The notes: generated by a model not told the origin, from the letters alone. A DNA stretch of 64,000 bases from Microcella indica (GCF_013414345.1 NZ_CP058670.1:1364001-1428000); one strand, 5' to 3'; positions 24,071 through 33,489 are shown, counted from the first letter of the stretch. Made by a program: numbers and translations.

Positions 24071-26528
24071 CGGCGTGCCGGCGGCAGAACCCACGCCGGC
24101 CGAACGATTCGCGGCAGCGCGCACCCTGCGCGGGCTTCCCCGACTGCGCGCCTTCCGCGACGGTCTGGCGATCGACCTCGACCCGTTCCAGCTTGCCGCG
24201 TGCCAGGCGCTCGAGGAAGGTCGCAGCGTGCTCGTCGCCGCCCCCACGGGTGCGGGCAAGACGATCGTCGCCGAGTTCGGCGTGTTCCTCGCGATGTTCG
24301 AGCCGAAGGCGAAGATCTTCTACACGGCGCCCATGAAGGCGCTCAGCAACCAGAAGTACACGGAGCTCGTCGCCGAGTACGGAGCGAGCGAGGTAGGGCT
24401 GCTCACGGGCGACACGAACATCAACGCGAGCGCGCGCGTCGTCGTCATGACGACCGAGGTGCTGCGCAACATGCTCTACGCCGATTCGCCGCTCCTGACC
24501 GATCTGGCCTACGTCGTCATGGACGAGGTGCACTACCTCGCCGACCGGTTCCGCGGGGCCGTGTGGGAGGAAGTGATCATCCACCTGCCGCTCGCAGTGC
24601 GGCTCATCTCCCTGAGCGCGACAGTCTCCAACGCCGAGGAGTTCGGTGACTGGCTGCAGGCCGTGCGCGGCGACACCGACGTCATCGTGAGCGAGACCCG
24701 CCCCGTACCGCTCACGCAGCACGTGCTCGTGCGGTCGAAGCTGCTCGACCTCTTCGACTCGTCGGGGCAGGCGGCCACGAACCGCGTCAACCCGGAACTC
24801 GTGCAGCTCGCGCGCGCCGGCGGGGCGAAGGTGCACCGCGGTCGCGGCCACCACCCGAAGCGGTGGGAGAAGCGCTCGGGGCGCTCCGGCGGCTTCGGCG
24901 GCGATGAAGGCCGCATGGATCGTGCCGCGATCGCCGGGATGCTCGGAGCCAGGAACCTGCTGCCCGCGATCTTCTTCATCTTCAGTCGGGCGGGGTGCGA
25001 CGCCGCCGTCCGCCAGCTCGTGCGCTCGGGTCTTCGCCTCACCGACCAGGCGGAGCGCGACGAGATCCGCGCGATCGTCGAAGAGCGCTGCCGCACGCTG
25101 CGCGACGATGACCTCGCGGTGCTCGGCTACTGGGAGTGGCTCGACGGGCTGCAACGCGGCGTCGCCGCCCACCATGCCGGTCTTCTGCCGGCCTTCAAGG
25201 AGGTCGTCGAGGAGCTCTTCCAGAAGAAGCTGCTGCGCGTGGTCTTCGCGACGGAGACGCTCGCCCTGGGCATCAACATGCCCGCACGTACTGTCGTGCT
25301 CGAGAAGCTCGAGAAGTTCAACGGCGAGGCGCGCGTTCCCATCACGCCGGGGGAGTACACCCAGCTCACCGGCCGGGCAGGCAGGCGCGGCATCGACACG
25401 GAGGGTCACGCGGTCATCCAATGGACGGGCGGCCTCGACCCGCAGGCGGTCGCCTCGCTCGCCTCGCGACGCACCTATCCGCTCAACTCGAGCTTCCGGC
25501 CGACCTACAACATGGCGGTCAACCTCATCGAGCAGTTCGGCCGCGACCGCGCCCGCACCATTCTCGAGAGCAGCTTCGCGCAATTCCAGGCCGACCGCGC
25601 CGTCGTCGACCTCGCGCGCACGGTGCGCAAGCAGCAGGAGTCTCTGCAGGGCTACGCGACGGCCATGGAGTGCCACCTCGGCGATTTCGCGGAGTACTCC
25701 GCCCTGCGACGCGAGCTCAGCGACCTCGAGAAGGGCTCGACGGGCCCGGGGAAGGGCGCCTCGCAAGCAGACCGCGTACGCCGTCAGAAGCAGATGGAGG
25801 GCGTGCGCAAGCGCATGCGCACGCACCCCTGCCATGGCTGCGCCGATCGCGAGGCGCACTCCCGGTGGGCGGAGCGCTGGTGGCGGCTCAAGCGCGAGAA
25901 CGACAAGCTCGGCCGCCAGATCTCGGGCCGCACGGGTGCCGTCGCCGCGGTCTTCGACCGCGTCACGGTCGTGCTCGAGAAGCTCGGCTACCTCACGAAG
26001 GACGAGCACGGGCGCACTGCCCTCACCGTCCATGGCCGCTCGCTGCGCCGCATCTACGGGGAGCGCGACCTGCTCGTCGCCGAGTGCCTGCGTCGCGGGC
26101 ACTGGAAGGATCTCGACCCCGCCTCCCTCGCCGCGATGGCGAGTGCAATCATCTTCGAGGCCCGTCGGGATGACGGCCAGGCACCCGAGTACAACCTGCC
26201 GCGGGGCGCCTTCCGCCCCGCTCTCGAGCGCACCCAGGAGCTGTGGGCGCGACTCGACGACCTCGAGCGCGACCACCGGCTGCCCGGGTCGATCCCGCTC
26301 GCCACGACCCTCGCCCTCCCGATGCAGCGCTGGGCGCAGGGCGCGAGCCTCGACGTCGTGCTGCGCGACGCCGACATGGCCGCGGGCGACTTCGTGCGCT
26401 GGACCAAGCAGACCATCGACCTGCTCGACCAGATCTCGATCGTCGCCGACGGCGCCGTCGGGCGCACCGCGCGGTCGGCCCTCGACGCGATCCGCCGCGG
26501 CATCGTCGCCTACAGCTCGGTCGCCTGA
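24060..26528 (+). CDS. helY: Ski2/Mtr4-like RNA helicase, HelY type
   Basis: 822 residues. Walker A APTGAGKT (61-68), motif Ib/TAPMKAL, DEVH box (about 159-162), SLSATVSN motif III, a RecA-2 domain with TGRAGRRGID, and a C-terminal DSHCT domain. This family consists of 3'-5' RNA helicases related to exosome helicases. It sits in the conserved tatA-tatC-helY order. The stop overlaps the lnt ATG by one base (TGATG). Confidence 0.93.
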   Translation: MPSSGVPAAEPTPAERFAAARTLRGLPRLRAFRDGLAIDLDPFQLAACQALEEGRSVLVAAPTGAGKTIVAEFGVFLAMFEPKAKIFYTAPMKALSNQKYTELVAEYGASEVGLLTGDTNINASARVVVMTTEVLRNMLYADSPLLTDLAYVVMDEVHYLADRFRGAVWEEVIIHLPLAVRLISLSATVSNAEEFGDWLQAVRGDTDVIVSETRPVPLTQHVLVRSKLLDLFDSSGQAATNRVNPELVQLARAGGAKVHRGRGHHPKRWEKRSGRSGGFGGDEGRMDRAAIAGMLGARNLLPAIFFIFSRAGCDAAVRQLVRSGLRLTDQAERDEIRAIVEERCRTLRDDDLAVLGYWEWLDGLQRGVAAHHAGLLPAFKEVVEELFQKKLLRVVFATETLALGINMPARTVVLEKLEKFNGEARVPITPGEYTQLTGRAGRRGIDTEGHAVIQWTGGLDPQAVASLASRRTYPLNSSFRPTYNMAVNLIEQFGRDRARTILESSFAQFQADRAVVDLARTVRKQQESLQGYATAMECHLGDFAEYSALRRELSDLEKGSTGPGKGASQADRVRRQKQMEGVRKRMRTHPCHGCADREAHSRWAERWWRLKRENDKLGRQISGRTGAVAAVFDRVTVVLEKLGYLTKDEHGRTALTVHGRSLRRIYGERDLLVAECLRRGHWKDLDPASLAAMASAIIFEARRDDGQAPEYNLPRGAFRPALERTQELWARLDDLERDHRLPGSIPLATTLALPMQRWAQGASLDVVLRDADMAAGDFVRWTKQTIDLLDQISIVADGAVGRTARSALDAIRRGIVAYSSVA

Positions 26529-28090
26529 TGACTCACGGCACGAACGCTCCCGCTCCGCGCGCTTCGTCGTGGTCGCTCCCCGCCGCGCCCCGGCTGCCGC
26601 TCGCCCTCGCGATGGGCGCGCTGGGTGGCTGGATGACCGACCTCGGGTTCCCCGACGGCGCGGCCTGGCCGCTCACGATCGTCGGGGTCGCGCTCGTGCT
26701 CGCGAGCCTGCGCGGTCGCAGCGTCGGCGGGGCGCTCCTCGTCGGCGCGGTGAGCGGCTTCGCCTTCTACGGCACCCTCATCGAGTGGCTCACGATCTAC
26801 CTCGGCGTCGTGCCGTGGCTCGCCCTCACCCTCGCGCAGGTGTTCTTCACCTCGCTCGGCGCTGTCATCATCACCCTGGCCTGGCGCTGGGTTCCGCGAG
26901 CCTGGCCGGGCACGGCCGGGCGCCTCCTGCTGACCCCGGTCATCGTGGCGGGGGCCTGGACGCTCCGGGAGGCCGTCTCGAGCACGTTCCCGTTCGGCGG
27001 CTTCGCGTGGGGCCGTCTCGCGCACAGTCAGGCCGAGGGTCCGCTCGGGCACTGGGCCGCGTGGATCGGCTTCTCCGGCCTCACCTGGCTGCTCGCCACG
27101 CTCGCGGCGCTGCTCGTCGTCGTGGCGATCGAGTCGCGCGAGGGGGTGCTGCGGCGCAGCATCCTCGTCGTCGGTGTCACGGCGACCGCCCTCGTGTGGC
27201 CCGCGTTCCCCGTGGCCGTCACGGGCACGACGACCGTCGCCGCGGTGCAGGGCAACTCCGATGCGGGGCTGTTCGCCGGGCGCGAGCCCGGCGACATCCT
27301 GCAGGACCACTACGACGCGACCGTGCCGCTCTTCGATACCGGGCTCGATCTCGACATGGTCGTCTGGCCCGAGAACGCCTCCGACCTCGACCCCCTGCGC
27401 AGCGAGCTCTCTGCCGCGGTGCTCGACCAGGTGAGCGATCGCCTCGACGCTCCCGTCGTCGTCGGCACGATCACGGTCGACGGTGACGAGACGTTCAACA
27501 GCGCGCTGCTGTGGCGCGACGGCGAGGGCGCTCTCGATCAGTACGACAAGGTGCGGCCCGTGCCCTTCGCCGAGTATCTGCCGGCGCGCGAGTTCTTCTA
27601 CCCGCTCGCGCCCGACCTGTTCGACCTCGTGCCGCGCGACTATGCCTTCGGCCAGAGAGACACCGTGTTCGACATCGACGGAGTGATGGCGGGCATCGCG
27701 ATCTGCTTCGACATCGTGGACGACGATCTCGTGCAGCGCATGGTCGACGAGGGCGCCCAGGTGCTGCTCGCGCCGACCAACAACGCCGACTTCGGGCGCA
27801 CCGACCAGAGCGTGCAGCAGCTCGGCATCGCGCGCTTGCGCGCCATCGAGCAGGGCCGCAGCCTCGTCAACGCATCGACCGTCGGAGCGAGCGCGATCGT
27901 GGCTCCCGACGGCTCGACCATCGACGCCCTGCCGCTGTTCGAGAAGGGCACGATGGTCGCCGAGGTGCCGCTGAGCGACACCATCACGCCGGCGCACGCG
28001 CTCGGACGCACGATCGAGTGGTTCGCGATCCTGCTCACGCTCGCGAGCATCGCGATCGCCGGCGTCAGCGCACGACGGGAGCCCGCATGA
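26528..28090 (+). CDS. lnt: apolipoprotein N-acyltransferase Lnt
   Basis: 520 residues: six or so N-terminal membrane helices, a carbon-nitrogen hydrolase domain (about 235-485) and a final membrane helix. Catalytic residues appear as Glu in WPENASDLD, Lys in YDKVRPVPFAEYLP and Cys in AICFDIV. It N-acylates diacylglyceryl-cysteine lipoproteins; the window itself encodes several. In some mycobacteria Lnt and Ppm1 are one fused protein; here they are separate genes joined by an ATGA overlap. Confidence 0.93.
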   Translation: MTHGTNAPAPRASSWSLPAAPRLPLALAMGALGGWMTDLGFPDGAAWPLTIVGVALVLASLRGRSVGGALLVGAVSGFAFYGTLIEWLTIYLGVVPWLALTLAQVFFTSLGAVIITLAWRWVPRAWPGTAGRLLLTPVIVAGAWTLREAVSSTFPFGGFAWGRLAHSQAEGPLGHWAAWIGFSGLTWLLATLAALLVVVAIESREGVLRRSILVVGVTATALVWPAFPVAVTGTTTVAAVQGNSDAGLFAGREPGDILQDHYDATVPLFDTGLDLDMVVWPENASDLDPLRSELSAAVLDQVSDRLDAPVVVGTITVDGDETFNSALLWRDGEGALDQYDKVRPVPFAEYLPAREFFYPLAPDLFDLVPRDYAFGQRDTVFDIDGVMAGIAICFDIVDDDLVQRMVDEGAQVLLAPTNNADFGRTDQSVQQLGIARLRAIEQGRSLVNASTVGASAIVAPDGSTIDALPLFEKGTMVAEVPLSDTITPAHALGRTIEWFAILLTLASIAIAGVSARREPA

Positions 28091-28824
28091 GGGGCACCCT
28101 CGTCGTCGTGCCGACGTACAACGAGGCCGCGAGCATCCGCAGCCTCGTCGGCCGCGTGCGCGACGCCGTGCCCGACGCCGATGTGCTCGTCGTCGACGAC
28201 GCCTCACCTGACGGCACGGGGGCGATCGCGGACGAGCTGGCCGCCGTCGACAGCCGCATCGTGGTGCTGCATCGCTCGGCCAAGAGCGGGCTCGGCTCGG
28301 CGTACCTGGCCGGGTTCGCACGGGCGCGCGAGGGCGGCTACCGGTACGTCGTCGAGATCGACGCCGACGGCTCGCACGATCCGCTCGAGCTGCCGGGAAT
28401 GCTCGCGCTGGCCGAAGCGGAGCAGCTCGACCTCGTGATCGGCTCCCGGTGGGTGCCGGGCGGCTCGGTCGTCAACTGGCCGTGGTCGCGACGGTTCATC
28501 TCCCGCACGGGCAACCGGTACGCGCGCGCCATGCTCGGTTCGGGCATCCGCGACATCACCGCGGGCTTCCGGGTCTACCGGCTGAGCGCTCTCGACGGCC
28601 TGGACCGCGCCGTGGTCTCCTCCCAGGGCTACTGCTTCCAGGTAGAGCTCGCGTGGCGCGTCGAGCGAGCCGGCGGGCGCGTGCGCGAGCTGCCGATCCA
28701 GTTCGTGGAGCGCGTGAGCGGTCGATCCAAAATGGGTCCGGGAATCGTCGCCGAGGCCCTCTGGCGGGTCACCGTCTGGGGTGTCGCGACGCGTCTCGGC
28801 CGGTCACCCCTCGCCGACGCCTAA
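28087..28824 (+). CDS. ppm1: polyprenol monophosphomannose synthase (GT2)
   Basis: 245 residues, soluble GT2 fold: VVVPTYNEAASI at the N-terminus, DVLVVDDASPDGT, and the metal-binding EIDADGSHDP. It transfers mannose from GDP-mannose to polyprenol phosphate, the donor for lipoglycan and protein mannosylation outside the membrane. Coupled to lnt. The stop TAA overlaps the convergent rbpA stop (28821-28824). Confidence 0.92.
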   Translation: MRGTLVVVPTYNEAASIRSLVGRVRDAVPDADVLVVDDASPDGTGAIADELAAVDSRIVVLHRSAKSGLGSAYLAGFARAREGGYRYVVEIDADGSHDPLELPGMLALAEAEQLDLVIGSRWVPGGSVVNWPWSRRFISRTGNRYARAMLGSGIRDITAGFRVYRLSALDGLDRAVVSSQGYCFQVELAWRVERAGGRVRELPIQFVERVSGRSKMGPGIVAEALWRVTVWGVATRLGRSPLADA

Positions 28825-29189
28825 GCGCCCTTGCGCGCCGCGCCTCCGCGACGCTCGCGCAGCAGAGCGAGTCGATCTTCGAGAAGCTCTTCGAGCTCGT
28901 CGCGCGTGCGACGCTCGAGCAGCATGTCCCAGTGCGTGCGGGCGGCCTTGATCTCGCTCTCGACGAGGTCGACCGGGGTGCCGTCGGGGGAGAGCTGCAC
29001 GCCTTCCTTGCCCGACTTCGGGGACTGCCAGCGGTCGGGCAGCTCGGCATCGGAGGCGAAGATCACGTCGAAGGTCTCGCCGTCGGCGGTACGGAACTGC
29101 ACGCGCTGACGAGACGCGAATTCCACGCCTTCCTCCGTCTGCATGCTCTGGGAGCCGAGTCGCATGCCTCGCAGGGTTCGATCTGCCAT
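28821..29189 (-). CDS. rbpA: RNA polymerase-binding protein RbpA
   Basis: 122 residues. The N-terminus (MADRTLRGMRLGSQS), the core domain and the sigma-interacting C-terminus THWDMLLERRTRDELEELL are diagnostic. RbpA stabilises open complexes with the principal sigma factor. The protein contains no cysteine, so the zinc site found in some RbpA proteins is absent. GGAGGTG lies just before the ATG. An AT-rich stretch at 29222-29233 (TATACC/TATACA on the minus strand) is a likely -10 region. Confidence 0.95.
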   Translation of the reverse strand: MADRTLRGMRLGSQSMQTEEGVEFASRQRVQFRTADGETFDVIFASDAELPDRWQSPKSGKEGVQLSPDGTPVDLVESEIKAARTHWDMLLERRTRDELEELLEDRLALLRERRGGAARKGA

Positions 29190-29290
29190 CGCGCACCTCC
29201 ATCAGTCAACGGGAAATCCATGTATAGGTATAGACCCCTGAGGGGGTGCACGCCCAGTGAACAGGGGCTTTCCCAGAGACTTGCCAGCGC

Positions 29291-30052
29291 TTACGGACGT
29301 GAGCGAACCACATCCATCGCGAGGTCCGCACGATCGGTCACGATGCCGTCGACCCCGAGGTCGAGGAGGCGGTGCATGGAGTCGACGTCGTTGATCGTCC
29401 ACACGTGCACCTCGACGCCGGCTGCGTGGTACTGGCGCAGCCGACCAGGGGTGACCGTGTTCATGCCGAGCGCGCGCTCGGGAATCTGCACCGCCTGGAT
29501 GCCGCGCAGGAGGCGCCGCACCGCGGGTCCGCCGCGTACGGAGGCGGCGAGCAGCGCGCCCGCGAAGAGGGGCCCCGACGCGCTCGTGGCGACACCGGGC
29601 AGCCGGGCGATCGCCGCGCGCCGACGCCGCTCGCTGAACGAGGTGAGCAGCACGCGCTTCTCTGCCCGCAGCGAGGTGATCGACTCCACAGCCGAGGGCA
29701 CCGCCGCGGCGTCCTTGAGGTCGATGTTGACGCGCGCGTCGGGAAAGGCATCGAGGGCTTCGGCGAGGGTGGGCATGTGCTGCCCCTCGCCGAGGTCGAG
29801 CGCTGCCAGCTCTGCGACGGTCAGATCGCTGACCTTCTCGGGCCGACCTATCACGCGCGACAGGTCGGGGTCGTGCGCGACCATCGCAACCCCGTCCGCG
29901 CTCGCGTGCACGTCGGTCTCGAGGTACTCCACACCGAGGGCCAGCGCGTGCGCGAAGGCGAGCAGGGTGTTCTCCGGCGCCTCCACCGCGAGCCCCCGGT
30001 GCGCGAGCACGCGGGGGCCGTCGGGGGAGAAGTAGTGGTCGTCCGGCGACAC
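29291..30052 (-). CDS. glycerophosphodiester phosphodiesterase family protein
   Basis: 253 residues from GTG 30052. GDPD motifs: VLAHRGLAVEAPENT (His/Arg, Glu), YLETDVHASADG (Glu-x-Asp), VAMVAHDPDLSR and a C-terminal VWTINDVDSMHRLLDLGVDGIVTD. It hydrolyses glycerophosphodiesters to glycerol-3-phosphate and alcohol. No signal peptide, so cytoplasmic. It follows the SPFH gene after 3 bp in one operon. Confidence 0.9.
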   Translation of the reverse strand: MSPDDHYFSPDGPRVLAHRGLAVEAPENTLLAFAHALALGVEYLETDVHASADGVAMVAHDPDLSRVIGRPEKVSDLTVAELAALDLGEGQHMPTLAEALDAFPDARVNIDLKDAAAVPSAVESITSLRAEKRVLLTSFSERRRRAAIARLPGVATSASGPLFAGALLAASVRGGPAVRRLLRGIQAVQIPERALGMNTVTPGRLRQYHAAGVEVHVWTINDVDSMHRLLDLGVDGIVTDRADLAMDVVRSRP

Positions 30053-30055
30053 CGC

Positions 30056-30973
30056 TCAGGCCTTGGGCGGAGTGCCGCCGGGGCCGAAGAAGCCCTGACC
30101 GATGCCCTTGAGCGCCTCGGTGAGCTCGCTCGGGATGATCCACATCTTGTTCGAGTCGCCCTCGGCGAGCTTCGGCAGCGTCTGCAGGTACTCGTAGGCG
30201 AGCAGCTTGCTGTCCGGGTTGCCGGCGTGGATGGCGCCGAAGACGATCTTGATCGCCTCCGCCTCCGCCTCCGCACGCAGAACCTGCGCCTTGGCGTCAC
30301 CTTCCGCATTGAGGATCGCCGACTGCCGCGCGCCCTCCGCCTCGAGGATCTGCGACTGCTTGGTGCCCTCCGCGGTGAGGATGACTGCGCGGCGGTCGCG
30401 CTCGGCGCGCATCTGCTTCTCCATCGAGTCCTGGATGCTCACGGGCGGATCGATGGCCTTGAGCTCGACGCGGTTGACGCGCAGGCCCCATTTGCCCGTC
30501 GCTTCGTCGAGCACGACGCGCAGCTGGCCGTTGATGTTGTCGCGGCTCGTGAGCGCCTCCTCGAGGTTGAGGCCACCCACGACGTTGCGCAGTGTCGTGA
30601 CGGTCAACTGCTCGACTCCGGCGAGGTAGTTCGCGATCTCGTAGGTCGCGGCACGAGCATCCGTCACCTGGAAGTAGATGACGGTGTCGATCGAGACCAC
30701 GAGGTTGTCCTCGGTGATGACCGGCTGCGGGGGGAAGGAGACGACCTGCTCGCGCATGTCGACGAGAGGCCGCATGCGGTCAATGAACGGCACGAGGAGG
30801 TTGAGGCCCGGCTGGAGCGTCTTGTGGTAGCGGCCGAGGCGCTCCACGACGCCCGCGTAGGCCTGCGGCACGATGCGGATGGCGCGAATGAGGACGACCA
30901 CGACGAAGATGCCGAGGACGACGAGGAGAGCGATCACGAAGATCTGCCCGAGGAACTCCGAGGGAGCGATCAC
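30056..30973 (-). CDS. SPFH/stomatin-prohibitin family membrane protein
   Basis: 305 residues: one N-terminal membrane helix (FVIALLVVLGIFVVVVLI), an SPFH domain (about 35-210) and a long Ala/Glu-rich helical coiled-coil region (about 190-260). The family (QmcA/HflK-like) forms membrane microdomain scaffolds. It overlaps the nfeD stop by 4 bp; the NfeD-SPFH pair is a classic conserved operon. Confidence 0.9.
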   Translation of the reverse strand: MIAPSEFLGQIFVIALLVVLGIFVVVVLIRAIRIVPQAYAGVVERLGRYHKTLQPGLNLLVPFIDRMRPLVDMREQVVSFPPQPVITEDNLVVSIDTVIYFQVTDARAATYEIANYLAGVEQLTVTTLRNVVGGLNLEEALTSRDNINGQLRVVLDEATGKWGLRVNRVELKAIDPPVSIQDSMEKQMRAERDRRAVILTAEGTKQSQILEAEGARQSAILNAEGDAKAQVLRAEAEAEAIKIVFGAIHAGNPDSKLLAYEYLQTLPKLAEGDSNKMWIIPSELTEALKGIGQGFFGPGGTPPKA

Positions 30974-31449
30974 GAGGGGTCATTCCTTTCTTCCGGAGCG
31001 ACCTCCACGGTCGCTCCATCGACACGGGTGACGACGACGCGGTCGCCTTCCCCGAGACTGAGGTGGTCGGTCAGGTCGGCGGCGAGGCGCGCCGTCCAGG
31101 TCTCGCCGTTGGCGAGCTTGACCTGGCCGCCGGTGTCGGTCACGGGGAGCAGCACGCGAGCACGCATCCCGTAGAGCGCATCGACATTGCTCTTGGCCGG
31201 ATCCGAGCCCTTGCGCAGCGTTTGCAGCAGCAGGGGTCTGATGGTGAAGAGGAGCAGCGCGGAGAGGATCGCGGCCGCCCCCACCTGCACCCACCACTCG
31301 GCACCGATGAGGTTGAGGCCGAGGCCCCCCAGGAGCGAACCCGCCGCGATCATGAGGAAGGTGAACTCGAGTGTGACGACCTCGATGATGACGCAGATGA
31401 TCACGAAGACGAGCCAGATGATCCAGAGATACTGCGTCAGATCGATCAC
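30970..31449 (-). CDS. NfeD-like membrane protein
   Basis: 159 residues: N-terminal helices (LWIIWLVFVIICVIIEVVTL and following) and a C-terminal OB-fold NfeD domain from about residue 85 (GMRARVLLPVTDTGGQVKLANGETW). This is the short NfeD1b type without a protease domain, which works with an SPFH protein. First gene of nfeD-SPFH-GDPD. Confidence 0.88.
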   Translation of the reverse strand: MIDLTQYLWIIWLVFVIICVIIEVVTLEFTFLMIAAGSLLGGLGLNLIGAEWWVQVGAAAILSALLLFTIRPLLLQTLRKGSDPAKSNVDALYGMRARVLLPVTDTGGQVKLANGETWTARLAADLTDHLSLGEGDRVVVTRVDGATVEVAPEERNDPS

Positions 31450-31521
31450 GATGCCCTCCTCCCCGGCGTGCGGCTCACGCTATCACCGGGAGGTGACCGT
31501 TGATCGGGTGCCACGAGCCGG

Positions 31522-31527
31522 TAGGGT
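31522..31527 (+). promoter_or_regulatory. TAGGGT -10 box, leaderless start of the SDR gene
   Basis: TAGGGT ends 8 nt before GTG 31536, with no Shine-Dalgarno sequence. It lies in the gap divergent from nfeD. Confidence 0.5.
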
Positions 31528-31535
31528 CGAGAACC

Positions 31536-32306
31536 GTGAACAGCCCTCTGCAGCCCGGCCAGCTCGCCGGCACGACCACCCTTGTCACCGGCTCCTCGCG
31601 CGGCATCGGCGCCGACACGGCACGCTACTTCGCGGCCGCCGGCGCGAATGTCGTCATCAACTACCGCTCGAAGGCGCCGCGCGCCGACAAGCTCGTCGCC
31701 GAGCTCGAAGCAGCGGGCACCGAGGCGATCGCGATCGGTGCCGACCTCACCGACCCCGCGTCGGTCGAGTCGATGATGGAGACGATCCGCTCCCGCTTCG
31801 GCACCCTCGAGATCCTCGTGCTCAACGCCTCCGGCGGCATGGAGTCGGGCATGGGCGAGGACTACGCGCTACGCCTCAACCGCGATGCGCAAGTGAACGT
31901 GCTCACCGCAGCGCTCCCGCTCCTGGGGGAGGGCTCGCGCGTCGTCTTCGTGACGAGCCACCAGGCTCACTTCATCCGCACGACGCCGACGATGCCGGAG
32001 TACGAGGCCGTCGCCCTCTCCAAGCGTGCGGGAGAGGATGCTCTGCGGGAGCACATCGGCACGCTCGCCGACCGCGGCATCGGGTTCACGGTCGTCTCGG
32101 GCGACATGATCGAGGGCACCATCACGGCGACCCTGCTCGAGCGGGCGGCCCCCGGCGCGATCGACGCGCGCAAGGAGGCCGCTGGCCGCCTCTACAACGT
32201 CAGCGAGTTCGCCGCCGAGGTCGCGCTCGCGGCGGTCGAGCCCGTACCGGAGGACAACACGAAGCTCGTCGGCGACGTCAGCTTCTTCACCGCAGCGGAG
32301 CAGTAG
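31536..32306 (+). CDS. SDR-family oxidoreductase, atypical active site
   Basis: 256 residues. The NAD(P) motif TGSSRGIG is at about residues 19-26 and LVLNASGG matches the NNAG motif. The usual YxxxK dyad is not seen: the tyrosine context is PEYEAVALSKRAGEDAL, with Lys at +7 instead of +4. Catalysis may therefore differ, or the protein may bind nucleotide without classic dehydrogenase chemistry. It heads a cluster with a Nudix hydrolase (1-bp overlap). Confidence 0.8.
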   Translation: MNSPLQPGQLAGTTTLVTGSSRGIGADTARYFAAAGANVVINYRSKAPRADKLVAELEAAGTEAIAIGADLTDPASVESMMETIRSRFGTLEILVLNASGGMESGMGEDYALRLNRDAQVNVLTAALPLLGEGSRVVFVTSHQAHFIRTTPTMPEYEAVALSKRAGEDALREHIGTLADRGIGFTVVSGDMIEGTITATLLERAAPGAIDARKEAAGRLYNVSEFAAEVALAAVEPVPEDNTKLVGDVSFFTAAEQ

Positions 32307-32761
32307 TGGCGGCGGCGGGCCTGCGCCGGACATCCCGAATTCTGCTCATCGACGCCGACGGCGCCGCCCTGCTGTTCTTCACGGCCGCGCCGGACTCGAG
32401 CCGCTTCTCGCGCTGGATCACGCCCGGCGGGGGAGTGGACCCGGGGGAGGACCACGCGCGGGCCGCCGTGCGCGAGCTGTTCGAGGAGACGGGGCTCGTC
32501 GTCGACGCGGTCGGCGAGCCGGTCTGGAGCCTCGACTTCGACGTCGCGTGGGACGAGGCCGATCACGATCGCGGCCATGCCGAGTATTACGTGGTGCGGT
32601 GCGAGCGCTTCACGCCGGCGTCGACGAACTGGACGGCGGAGGAGCACGTCGACGTGACGGCGCACCGGTGGTTCACGGCCGACGAACTCGAGGCCGCGGG
32701 AGAGCCGTTCGAGCCCGCCGAGCTGCCCGCCCTCCTGCGCCGCTTCGCCTCGACGGTCTGA
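32306..32761 (+). CDS. Nudix hydrolase
   Basis: 151 residues from GTG 32306, overlapping the SDR stop (TAGTG). A complete Nudix box GGGVDPGEDHARAAVRELFEE-TG is present near residues 43-66, with the catalytic REXXEE core. The substrate is unspecified; small stand-alone actinobacterial Nudix proteins of this size act on nucleoside diphosphate derivatives. Confidence 0.88.
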   Translation: MAAAGLRRTSRILLIDADGAALLFFTAAPDSSRFSRWITPGGGVDPGEDHARAAVRELFEETGLVVDAVGEPVWSLDFDVAWDEADHDRGHAEYYVVRCERFTPASTNWTAEEHVDVTAHRWFTADELEAAGEPFEPAELPALLRRFASTV

Positions 32762-32773
32762 AAGACTGGCTCC

Positions 32774-32989
32774 ATGGATCTCGCGAGCATGGGCATCGGT
32801 CTGATCTCCATTCCGATTGTCGTGGCACTCGCAGTGCTCTGGATCGCCTCGCTCGTCTCGATCTTCCGCCGGTCGAACGCCATGTCGGGCCTCGAGCTCA
32901 TCGGCTGGTGCGCGCTCGTGCTCTTCGCGCAGTTCTTCGGCCCGCTCATCTGGTTCTTCATCGGGCGCAGTCGCTACGCAGCACCATGA
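32774..32989 (+). CDS. small PLDc_N-type membrane protein
   Basis: 71 residues, two membrane helices (SIPIVVALAVLWIASLVSI and WCALVLFAQFFGPLIWFFIG). The second helix with GPLIWFFIGR is the pattern of the phospholipase D-nuclease N-terminal domain found alone. No catalytic domain. Its stop overlaps the GNAT ATG (ATGA). Confidence 0.75.
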   Translation: MDLASMGIGLISIPIVVALAVLWIASLVSIFRRSNAMSGLELIGWCALVLFAQFFGPLIWFFIGRSRYAAP

Positions 32990-33489
32990 CGCCCGCCTTG
33001 TTCGTGCTGCGCGCTCCGCGGGAGGCCGACATCGAAGCGCTCGCGCGAGTCCACGTCGATGCGTGGCGCGAGACCTATGCGGGTCAGTTGCCCGAGGAGT
33101 TCTTCGACGATCGCTCTCTCGAGTTCCGGCGGAGAATCTGGACGCGCATGCTCACCGAACCCGCTGAAGGACTGCGCACCGTTCTGGCAGAGCGCGAGGG
33201 CACGGTCATCGGGTTCGCTGCCGCGGGCGCCCCTGTCTCGCCCGAACCGCCGCCAGCCGCGTCGCACGAGCTATACATGATCTACCTGCTCGCCGCGCAT
33301 CACGGCTGCGGGGCCGGGCAGGCGATGTTGGACATGGTGCTGGGCGATTCGGCGGCCTTTCTCTGGGTCGCAGCCGAGAACCCGCGAGCGCACGCCTTCT
33401 ATGAGCGCAACGGCTTTCGCCTCGACAGCGTCGAGAAGGCAGACCCCAGGGTGCCGAGCTTCCTCGAGCGTCGGATGGTGCGCCCATAG
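32986..33489 (+). CDS. GNAT-family N-acetyltransferase
   Basis: 167 residues. N-terminal RAPREADIEALARVHVDAW, the acetyl-CoA region HHGCGAGQAMLDMVL (in place of RGxGxG) and the final motif NPRAHAFYERNGF. The acceptor is unknown. Translationally coupled to the upstream PLDc_N-type gene and followed by a second one. Confidence 0.85.
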   Translation: MTPALFVLRAPREADIEALARVHVDAWRETYAGQLPEEFFDDRSLEFRRRIWTRMLTEPAEGLRTVLAEREGTVIGFAAAGAPVSPEPPPAASHELYMIYLLAAHHGCGAGQAMLDMVLGDSAAFLWVAAENPRAHAFYERNGFRLDSVEKADPRVPSFLERRMVRP

